Assembly (NCBI GenBank): GCA_036346375.1
Contig: CM070517.1
Coordinates: 47,216,200-47,280,199 of the forward strand
Length of the DNA: 64,000 nt
Source of the DNA: Guadua angustifolia
Lineage: Eukaryota > Streptophyta > Magnoliopsida > Poales > Poaceae
Direction: 5' to 3'
Positions within the stretch are counted from its first letter, which is position 1, and every line of letters begins with the position of its first letter. Positions 55,260 through 64,000 of the stretch are shown one piece after another. Made by a program: the position numbers and the translations under genes. Under the pieces are notes generated by a model. The model did not search any database and was not told where the DNA came from. It saw only the letters and a list, made by a program, of their open reading frames with translations.

Positions 55260-57140
55260 GGTGACTGGTCTTCGCAGAATTGAGCGCATGTCGGGTTACA
55301 TAAATTTGTCTCCCGGTGGGAGGGCCCTTCAAGGTGGTCTCGATATCTCGGCGGCGATACGGTTAGCCCGAGGACGGCGAGGTCGACGAACTCCTACAAC
55401 ATCGGCTGCTCGGAAGTTCTACCCATAGGGAATTATAAGTACCAATGGTTTGCTCCGGCCGACCTCGAGTCGTCCCTCTCTGGTGGTCGGTATTGGCAGC
55501 GTCGATCAAGAAGGTGTTGCCGAAAAAATCTTTGCCGCCATTATTATTCCTCTTCGATTGTGCCTTGAGTGGCGAATATGCGCATGAATGTCGCTGGTTC
55601 CGTCGTTTGCTAATTCCTTTGTGGAGTCCATGGCGATCCTCGGCCTTTGTGTATACTTGGCTCGGTATTTGAGAAGCGGGCTAGATCACGGTGCTCGAGG
55701 CGGCTCGCGCCTCGGGTTAGCTCCTGAAGCTGATTGGTCGTCACCATGATGGCCGTCGACTAATGCCACCCGAAACTCGCCAGCTTGAGCACATGGCGCC
55801 ACGGATCGAATTCTTGGTATTTCACAAAGACTTAGGATCCAAGCAGGCGAGCAGGACACTTCATCTTTGGGGCTTAGAATGTTTTTAAAGCTTACCTTGC
55901 GTATACCTCTCCGGATGCCTACTCACCTTCTCAGAGTGGCAAATGCATGCGCTGCAGGTAAGCATAACGATCTTGGCTTACTTCCTCGAAAGGCCTGCGT
56001 CTTAGCTGGTCGCCTGATGGCTCGGGCTGCTCGCCCAGTGCCATTTTCGCCAGCCTCCGTCGTGCTCGCCCGGCGCCGGTTTCTTCAATCGCCCGGCCCG
56101 AAGGCTGATCGCCCTTGATGGCTCGAAATTTCGCCTTGATGCCAGCTGCTCGCCAGCCTTCCGTCGTCTTCGCCCGGCGCCCGATTTCTGGTGCCCGCTC
56201 AAAAACTGATCGCTTGATGGCTCTTTCATTGCTCGCTTGATGCCGAGTTTTCGCCAGCCTTCCGTCGTCTTCGCCCGTGCCCGATTTCTTCAATCGCCCG
56301 CCTTCGAAAGCTAATCGCCTTGATGGCTCGAGGCTGCTTTCGCCAGTGCCATTGCTCGCCAGCCTTCCGTCGTCTTTCGCCCGGCGCCCGATTTCTTGTC
56401 GCCCGGCCTTCGAAAGCTGATCGCCCGATGGCTTGCTTTCGCCCGATGCCATTTGCTCGCCAGCTCCATCGTGCTTTCGCCAGCCGCGTCAAGTCGCTCA
56501 TCGCGGCATGCGAAATAAGATAAGCGCTTTATCCGCGTTCTTTGGCCATTTCCTTGCGATCATATCACGAGATAGGTCAAGATGCGGCGTGGTTATCGCA
56601 AATGTTGAAACCAACGGCTCCTCATGATAAGAGAAGATGTGCTAAGTGTTAACGTCCGTGAGACCAAGTCATCGGAGTGTCGATTAGACACGGCAGACTC
56701 CTACACGGCTCGACGCCTCGGGTTGGCTCCACAAGCACCGTTGTCGTCTCCGTTGAGTGTTTACGGCCTAAAAGCACTTCCGAGAACTTGTTGTTTAGCG
56801 CGTTCTGCAGTAGCATATTTTAAGCGATCATCGGTATAAGTTCGGAAGGTTGAAACTGCGATAATCTCATGGAACTTCGGCGCTAAGGCCTTTGTGTCTT
56901 GCGTTCCTTGTTCGATTTAAGGACATTTTTCACCTACATTTTATGTGGTCCGCATAATCTATGCTCGCGATCACGGCCGGCACATGAAATCACTTGGCGG
57001 GACTTAGAAACGCTACCTGAATTAGGTGTTTCTAAAAGCGTCTTAGCTAAATCGAATGACGGACCGTCTAATAAGCAAATGTGGTGAATTCAAGCATGCA
57101 AAATGAGCAAACGCATGAATAGCAATTAAACATCTAACAT
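55260..57140 (+). other. Long 3' non-coding region of the gypsy element
   Basis: No plus-strand coding sequence is recognised after the integrase. Includes the tandem array at 56016-56490. Minus-strand open frames over that array merely mirror its repeats. Confidence 0.5.
56016..56490. repeat. Tandem array of about 103-bp units, 4.5 copies
   Basis: GATGGCT recurs at 56016, 56117, 56216, 56322 and 56427 (spacings 101, 99, 106 and 105). Each unit contains GCCAGCCTTCCGTCGTCTTC and CGCCCGGCGCCCGATTTCTT or close variants. Units differ mostly by short indels. Confidence 0.85.
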
Positions 57141-57225
57141 TCATCCAAAAAGTTGTCCAAGGGTTTTTACGGGCGCGGGTTCTTCAACAAAAGCAACAAA
57201 AAAAGGAAAAGAAGAAAGCGCGCCT

Positions 57226-59330
57226 TCACTCCTCGTCCTCGCCGGTCGAGTTCTTCGTCGGCGCCTTCGGCAACCCGGGGGTGGAGACGTCCATGACCGG
57301 TTGCTCCCTGCGGCATTCGGCCCACGTATTGGCAAGCGCGCACAGCGCCTCCGCCCGAGCCGCCTGCTCCGCGTCTCCCCCGACACCGGCCGTCACCACC
57401 GCCATGGGATCAAAGGCGGCGTCGCGGTAGCGGGCGCGGCGAGCAGCGTGTAAGTTATGCCATGATCGCGACTGGCGTCCCAAGTGGCGGAAGCGGCGGC
57501 TAGGCGGCGAGGAGTCTCGAACGCCTCGCGGCTGGTTGGTCGCATGGGCGAATGAAGCGCCGAGTCCTCGGCGCTTTTCGACCTCACGCCCAAGGGTTCC
57601 AGGCACCTCTTGGTGCGCTCGAACGCCTTCTTCCAGCATGGTCGCGAGATTGCGCCGCAGCCGGAAGGATTCAAGTGTCGAGGTCTTGGCGTCGCCTCGG
57701 CCCTCTCCGCGTGTCTCGGCCGCTCGCCCGCTATTGCGCATTGCGGTCGTGTTGGCCCTCTCCTGCGCCAGTTCCGCTGCCGCCCTCTCCCGCTCCCGCT
57801 CCAGCTCGCCGCTCACCGAGGCAAGCTGTTGGGCCGTCTGGGCACCATGCCTGGAGGCGGCGGCAAGAACGGTGCCTAGTGCCGCGCGCATCTCGTTTAC
57901 CTGGGTGAAGAGTTCGACGAAGGCAATTTGGCGGCGGTGGCGGCGCGAGCAAGAACTCGGCGGCTGGTGCGAGCATGTCTCCGACCTGGCGGTGGCGGCG
58001 AGGCGCTGCGAGGCCTCCGCCGTCTCGGTGGCGCCGGTGTTGGCACCCTTGGCGCGTTCGAACGCCCTTGGTGGCGCCCTCAAGCTCAAGCCGGCCGTCG
58101 GGAGCGTGAGGCCGCCTGGCGGCGGTGGCTGAGCTCCGCGGCGAGGTTGTCGGCGCCTTGATCGTCGGCCGGGAAGGCGCCGTAGTGAAAACTCCGGCGG
58201 TCTTTCTGGCGGCGGCCGGAGGTGAAATCGCGGGCGGCGTCTGTGCCCCCGCCCTTGAAGGGGTACCGCCAGCCGGCCGGTGGTGGCGGTGCTGGTCCGT
58301 GGTCGAACCCTCTTAGGGTCGAAACAGCGATGTCGGCGGCGACCGCCGCTGCCCGCGACCGATCGCGGTGGCGAACGTCCACGATCACCGAGGCGCGGCG
58401 AGGATCACGGCCGATCCGTGGAGTCCATCGGTGGGAGTAGCTGACGACCATGAGCGCTCCGCGTGCTCCAGTCGGCGGCGGACCTCCGCCGGAAAAGGTG
58501 TGTCGATTGGGACCCGGCGACATCGGTCGGCAAGCCCCGCCGAGTTTGGCTCCTCAAAGTTGCCCTACTTTGCCGCAAGAAAGGGAAAAAGATGGCGGTC
58601 GGTTGGTAGGAATCGCGGGAGAAACATGTGCGTAAGGAAACTAGAAGAATACAAGGGCTTACGTCAAGACCACGTCTTGCGTCGGTCGTTGTCACCGTGT
58701 ATCTTGCCACGAGGCGGGACGCCGGCGAAGAGGGCGATCCTCCGGCCGTGTAGTCGGGCTACTACCCTCCGTTCGGTCGGCGTCCATAACCCGCCGTCTG
58801 CGGGCGCCATTGGCGGAACTCTGCCGTCTCTTCGGCCGTGAGCTCCGATTCTCGAGCGTCGCGCCGTTCGGCGGCACCCGAGCGTCGATTCATTGTCATC
58901 TGGATGTACTGCCAATCATTGCGCCATGCCCTCGATTGGACTGTCTTTGAAGGAATGTAGCGGGAGGCCATCCCGTCGGCGGAAATAGCAACTCCCGCAC
59001 GCCGTAAATGCGTTGGTGGCGTGAGAATGAAGAAATGGCGAAAGAGAGGAAGGTTAAGCATCACCCCATGAACATTTCCACGAGGTGTGCGAAGATGGCG
59101 AGGAAGATGATAGAATTGGGGTGAGATGAAGATGGTGGATTCGTAGAAATGGAGGACGGTGAGAAAAAATTGAAAAAGGCGGAAGAAGGCCGCCATCATG
59201 GCCAGTGTGCGGCCACGATCTCGTCGGAGAGGCACCAGAGCGTGGCGATCCCCGGACGGTATCGAAGGTGCCTTCCGCGCGACCATCCCCATCGCCTTCT
59301 GGCGGCGGCGTCAACGATGAGAGGTGGAAT
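57226..59330 (-). pseudogene. Antisense ORF of the gypsy element ('putative gypsy type transposon', PF04195-like) plus coiled coil
   Basis: Opposite to gag-pol, the minus strand from about 59330 to 58890 carries VLHFYES, LPLFRHFFILTPP, then ADGMASRYIP and WRNDWQYIQM. This is the wording of the grass 'putative gypsy type transposon' domain. After broken, charged linker frames, a long open frame (57226-58089, 287 codons) has an Ala/Glu/Arg-rich coiled coil (VSGELERERERAAAELAQER) and an acidic end (STGEDEE) before the stop at 57226. Related grass gypsy elements carry such an extra antisense gene; its role is unknown. Frameshifts separate the two parts. Confidence 0.65.
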
Positions 59331-59334
59331 GGAG

Positions 59335-59643
59335 TTCACCATGGTGGCTCGAAGAAGACAAAGAGCTTTGGGAAAAAGAGGCGAAGAACAAGAAAGCAAA
59401 GTCGCAAGAAAAGCGAGCGTGAACCGCTCAATGCAGATGCATCTATATATCGTACCCACATCGACGGTTCACGAAGGACAAAATTATCGCCGTTTGGTCC
59501 CAAGGAAAACCGCGAGATCTGTGCAGGGGCCAAAGCGGTCGTATCCTCATAGTGGTGGCCACAAGAAGCGCACAAGCATTGAAGTGCATTAAGTGAAGGT
59601 TCTAAAAAAGGAGTCGTGAGCTGCGCTCTAGGCGGCAGGCTCT
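59335..59643. other. Region before the 3' LTR
   Basis: An A/G-rich stretch (AAAAAAGGAG at about 59604) is the nearest purine tract but is separated from the LTR by about 30 bp, so the polypurine tract is uncertain. On the minus strand this would be the promoter side of the antisense ORF. TATATA at about 59442 on the plus strand reads as a TATA-like word on either strand. Confidence 0.35.
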
Positions 59644-60677
59644 TGTCGGCGTATTATCGCTAAGTACCTCTCCACCGCATAAAGTGCGGTCACGTGTGGC
59701 CGGGCCATCGGGCGGCGATCAACCCGCCCGCCAGCGTCGGTCCACGTGGCGCCCGGCGGCAGTGGGCGAAGCACGCCGCCGCCGGCGCCAGCCAGCGTGG
59801 CGGCGCCATCGGCGGCGATCACGCACCGCCCGGCCAGCGTCGGTCACGTGGCGCCCGGCAGCGGTGGCGAAAGCACGCCGCTTTCGCGGCGCCCAGCCAC
59901 GTGGCGGCGAACCATCGGGGCGGCGATCACGGCCCGCCGGCAGCGTCGGTCCACGTGGCGCGCGGCGGCAGTGGCGGCACGCGCCTTCGCCCGGCGCCCG
60001 ATCCGCGTGGCGGGTGGCGGCGATTGGCGAGGCATACGCCTTTCGCCCGCCGCAAACAGAAGGTAAGCGCCACGGTGGCCGCCTCGAAGGCTCCTTCGCC
60101 GCCGTCTGCGTGTCGAAGCAGCGAACTGCCGTAGCGAACTTATCGATAGCAAGGGTTTACGCAACAAGCCCATTCCTCGGCGCCTCTCACCTACTGTCTG
60201 AGGGGTCCCATCCGTGGACGGGCAAGAACGCAGCGTAGGCATTTAATGAAATTTGGAGGAGCGGGACAACACGAGAAAGCATTAAATGTATTTAGATCAG
60301 CATGATGACCCTCCTTGTACCTACCAGTTAGCTTTGGCCTATATAAGGGCCCTCGGGTGCATGGGGAAGGGGATCGGATCCTAGATCGATCGACCAAGCA
60401 ATACTAGAGAAAGCTAGCGGATCGCTTGTAACTCGAGAACTCTGTCTTGGTTCGATACACCCATAAGAAATTTAGCGGGGCGTAAGGTTATTACCCTTCT
60501 CACAAGGGGCGAACACAGGTAAAAATCACTTGTTCTTCCTAGTTAAGTAGGCAGAAACCCTCATGTGAGGAGTCCTCTAGGGTTTTCGCCCCTCGATTAG
60601 CTTGACCACGAAGACGCCCTCCTCAGAAGACAAAACCGGTCAGTAGATCACGGGCACTGTCAGTGGAATCGCCGACA
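59644..60677 (+). repeat. 3' LTR
   Basis: About 1034 bp, from TGTCGGCGTATTATCGC to ...GAATCGCCGACA. The terminal TGTCGGC/GCCGACA form a perfect 7-bp inverted pair, which is less well kept in the 5' LTR. Confidence 0.9.
60339..60347 (+). promoter_or_regulatory. TATA box of the 3' LTR
   Basis: CTATATAAG in the same context as in the 5' LTR. Confidence 0.6.
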
Positions 60678-60682
60678 ATACA

Positions 60683-63340
60683 TATTCGGCCATAGCCTGA
60701 AAACTCCTTCGACCCATAAGTCGACAACGGCACCTAACGGGACATAGCGACTTCCAAATATACACAAAGATCATATTAGACGAACCTATATAGTGCTCAT
60801 GTATCGACTCCTTTGCCTCATGATACTAGATCGAACTCAAGGAGAGAAGCGTGCCATTCTATGATAGCTCAATTCTTCACTCGTTTTGTAGTGGATTACT
60901 TGGTTGCAATTAACTTCTCAATCATATTCGGTATAGCCATGCACTTTCTTAATCCAACCATATCAAGGGGTCCAGAGATATCTCTAACATTATATAAGTG
61001 GAGCAAATTCCATCTTAATCACTCACATTTCTCTGCATATTTCATAGCAAACTCGAAAGCTACCTTTATGACTACCTAGTTACAGAGCAGCGTTTGGTAA
61101 CCCCTAAGTATACTATTACACATGTAGGAAATCATGATGATCTCAGGACTAAGTATCTCACACATATTATGTATGAGACCAATTGATGACACTTAAAAAT
61201 ATAATAATTCCTACAGTGTTTTATAGTTGGTCACTCTAATACTATGTTCTCTAACATGTGTCCATATTATTGATTTAATATTCCTATATTTATGATCTAT
61301 GAAACATGATCATCAATCAATACATGTGTTGATCTATAAATCACAATTGTTCTATATAATGATATAAGGTCAGAGATAATTCATAATAATATCAAAACAT
61401 GAATAAAGAGTTTCACGAACAAGTTATTTCAATCTATTATAGGGAAAACAAAGAAGTACACCATCGTGTATCGTCTGCACCTTTTTTTTTGTTTTTTTAT
61501 AAGACTTCTTACCATCATTAGAAGTTATTTTAATTTACATCGAGACAATACCAAAAGATAAACAAATATAGTACCTTTATTTTTTTTAAATTTTTGGTAT
61601 CTCTTAATATTACTTAATGTAAATTTTGATACTCCACAATAACGATAAATAAATCTCGTCTTTTAGACATCGAAAACCAAACCATGTTACTTGTATGACA
61701 CTTTTTTTAGAGATACTAGTGGACTCTGTGCACATGTTTCGCGTGCTGGCCTGGCTTAGGTCGATCGACACCTATTTGACGAGCAAAATTGGTACCAACT
61801 CTGGCCACAGGTTTATTGATTACTTTTTTAATTAACAGATTAAAAGCAATTGGAAAGTATACTCGACTGGTTGTTATCCCTGAAATCACGTCGAAAATCC
61901 AGTCACACACAATTCAACAACCTAATAGTCCTGGCGTACGTGTTTGTTGGCAATGAACTTGTTGAAAAACAATGATGATTGTCTAGATCAATGCTAATGC
62001 TAATCAAGAATAGATGAATACCGGATATATGAAGATAAACTCTTTTCCCTTTATTGATTGTAGATTGATTATCTTGTATAATATATGCTATATTTTATAT
62101 CCATAACCCTCATAAGTAGTTTCAAAATTTGTTCATAAAAAACAAGAGTTCGAATATATCTTAATAACTAAGACCAAGAGTCTAGTTATATTTCAACAGA
62201 ATTGTCTAGTACATACGTTCCCTTTTATATGAAACACTGTACGGTTGACATGCATGTCGGTTGAACTAGAATCAAATTTCGTCTGAGTCCCGTTGGATCA
62301 TTCGCGCGGTCGCGCTCAAACTATCATATGGCGCCATGCATGACAATGCACGTGTTTCCTTGGTTTCATCCGGTACAGTGCATGCACGTTTTAGTACATC
62401 TGCTGCGAATGGGCAGATGTTGATGATGTGTTGATATTTCAGGATTTGTTGTTTCTGGTGTTATAACCAGGAAAGCCTTGCTGATATACCGGTACGGTAG
62501 TCCGGTCTATAGCTAAATGAGTGAACATGCATCGCATCGTGTATCGCCTGCATTTGTTTTTGTTTTAACCTCGAAACTCAACTGCCTGGTTCGCTTGAAG
62601 AAACGGCAAATTAAGCTGTTTAGTGCATGGAATGTGTCGTATGGATGCATGTTTCACGTCCTGACATGGACTTTGGCCAATCAGCGGCGCCTTTGGATGA
62701 GCGAGGATTCTACTTCTGTTGCTGGGATGAGCAAAAATGATACTTGTCTAGCTCTATTTTGTACGTATGTTTTCATGGACGTTTTCATGGTTTACATTGT
62801 ACCGTGGGCAAGGTTTAAAATCTTGGCCAAGATTACTTAGGATTTCAGCAAGGGCCGAGGTTTATCTTTTAAGGCTTTTAAAAATTCAAAAACAGAAACT
62901 CTAAAAATCTGAAAATTGGAATGTCATAATTCTTATAAAATATGTACAAAATATTTTAACCTAAAAATTTTATGGGAGCACTATTAGCTTATTTATAACT
63001 CAGAAAAAAAGTTTCAAAAATATTACTGATCAATGTGCCCAAGAAAGCTCGCAACAGTTCGCAGTTGTGCAGGTTTGGTATTCTTGCCATGGCTGCTGCC
63101 GATGGAGTCTCCCATGCCGAAGCGAACTGAGGCGAAACATGATTAATACGTACGTTGAATCAACTTTTAAGCTAAATTGATTATTTCGTATGAAAATTTT
63201 AAAGAGTTAGAATAAACATCATGGTAGAAAATAAATGCCAGGAGAGAAGTATACCGAGGAACACGTCTTCTTTATCGTAGGTCGTAGCGTCTCATTTGAT
63301 CTCCTCCAATTAATACCGAGGATCGATGCAACCTACTTAG
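60683..63340. other. AT-rich flank, no supported gene
   Basis: About 2.6 kb with only short open frames. The text at 60690-61300 (GGAGAGAAGCGTGCCATTCT, CACACATATTATGTATGAGA) has the look of an old retroelement that the gypsy element interrupted, since 48480-48706 is similar in character. I could not identify ends or domains. Confidence 0.35.
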
Positions 63341-63342
63341 GG

Positions 63343-63560
63343 TGCGTTTGGTTTCTTTGTCTGCAGGAGTGAGCAGAATGGGATGGTACAGGATAGATAG
63401 GATGGTTCTGGATGGGAGGGTACAGGGAGGATGTTTGGTTGCTTGAATGGGATGGTACAAGATTTTGTTTGGTTGTTTGAATGAGATGATCCTAGATGGT
63501 TCGAGATGCTGTTTGGTTTGAAGAATGAGGTTGGTATGTAACACTTGTAGCAAATAAACA
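63343..63560. repeat. MITE-like segment with internal TTTGGTTG...GAATGGGATGGT repeats
   Basis: Starts GGGTGCGTTTGGTTTC and contains three or four variants of GTTTGGTTGYTTGAATGRGA, then GATGGT. Such text is common in grass hAT-like MITEs. It lies in what would be the first intron of the gene at the right edge. Ends and TSD were not determined. Confidence 0.45.
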
Positions 63561-63692
63561 AGTTGGCTGCGATTCTTCACTTGCATATGCCTAGTGTATT
63601 TATCGGGTATTCTCGGGTATTCTTGTAACAAAAATTTTTGTCTATGGCGCATCATGATGACCCAACATACAGCATACTAATATACTACTCAC

Positions 63693-63833
63693 CTTGCAAA
63701 TTTGGCACATCATGACGAGCACCTCCTCGCACGCCTCCGTGCTCATGTACTTCCCCATCCTCTCCGTCACATCCTCCAGGCTGCACACCTCCCTCAGGGA
63801 CTCCCTTAACGCGGCCGCCATAGCCGGCGTCAT
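63693..63833 (-). CDS. First coding exon of an unidentified gene, partial
   Basis: The minus-strand ATG at 63833 opens 47 codons (MTPAMAAALRESLREVCSLE, then DVTERMGKYMSTEACEEVLV, then MMCQICK) ending exactly at a GTGAGTAG donor. The composition is protein-like, with acidic/helical character and no signal peptide. I do not recognise the family. Upstream on the same strand, a 53-codon frame from about 63992 (MKAKTPTFASASPW...) ends in a stop that overlaps this ATG. It is either a uORF or, if a base is missing, an N-terminal extension resembling a transit peptide. The rest of the gene is not clear within the window. Confidence 0.45.
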
Positions 63834-64000
63834 TGCATTCCTCCTCTCGCGCGATCCCCATCAGCTGTCGCGCTTGCCAGAGGTGTGAGTGGCAGCGGCA
63901 GCCATGCAGCAGTGGCAGCCGCAGCGGAAGGTCGCGAGTAGGAGGCGAGCCATGGCGAGGCGGAGGCGAAGGTCGGAGTCTTGGCCTTCATGGTTGGACT

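Larger units (their letters stand above)
48707..60677 (+). mobile_element. Complete Ty3/gypsy LTR retrotransposon, about 12 kb, TSD ATACA
   Basis: Two long terminal repeats begin TGTCGG and end in CA. Perfect ATACA copies flank the whole element (48702-48706 and 60678-60682). The order gag, protease, reverse transcriptase, RNase H, integrase on the plus strand is that of Ty3/gypsy. All coding parts are split by frameshifts and stops. A long non-coding 3' region holds a tandem array and an antisense ORF. It is plausibly non-autonomous now. Confidence 0.95.

Overview
The window is nuclear DNA from a grass, most like Oryza or a close relative. This is inferred from spliced plant genes with GT-AG introns, very GC-rich 5' coding exons next to AT-rich introns and spacers, and dense grass-type transposons (CACTA with a Ptta/En-Spm gene, Ty3/gypsy with an antisense gypsy-type ORF, Tourist, hAT and Mutator MITEs). 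No search was run. A 100-N assembly gap lies at 22559-22658.

Layout. 1-8.7 kb is a transposon patchwork: degenerate LTR-like sequence, a Tourist MITE, and a minus-strand LINE split by a 2.56-kb solo-LTR-like insertion with a perfect 5-bp target duplication (TSD). 11.5-14.2 kb holds an intact six-exon receptor-like cytoplasmic kinase gene (+). 14.5-15.6 kb holds a Mutator-type MITE and two (AT)n tracts. 17.8-19.0 kb holds an LRR gene (+) whose frame is broken several times, mostly by single-base losses in homopolymers. 19.4-23.7 kb holds a complete Tourist MITE, the left end of a second copy, a broken NDUFS5-like first exon, the gap and a second LINE. 25.5-28.2 kb holds a tandem duplication and a C-terminal class I histone deacetylase fragment. 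30.2-31.8 kb is an intact single-exon tail-anchored coiled-coil gene resembling PMD1/PMD2. 33.1-37.1 kb is an intact eight-exon PLP aminotransferase gene of the tyrosine/nicotianamine aminotransferase family (-).

39.2-47.0 kb is a complete CACTA transposon (7.8 kb, TSD AAC). It carries decayed transposase genes on the minus strand plus spliced fragments of two unrelated host genes, an FtsH AAA-protease and phosphatidylinositol 4-kinase beta, and one unidentified exon. 48.7-60.7 kb is a complete 12-kb Ty3/gypsy retrotransposon (TSD ATACA) with about 1.03-kb LTRs, decayed gag-pol on the plus strand and an antisense ORF of the 'putative gypsy type transposon' kind. The last 3 kb are AT-rich and end in the first coding exon of an unidentified minus-strand gene.

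The host genes do not form a pathway. The main biological interest is the exon-capturing CACTA element and the antisense ORF of the gypsy element. A technical theme is the repeated loss of single bases in homopolymers in the LRR gene, the NDUFS5-like exon and the gypsy element, while the kinase, coiled-coil and aminotransferase genes are intact. That pattern may reflect local consensus errors rather than true decay.
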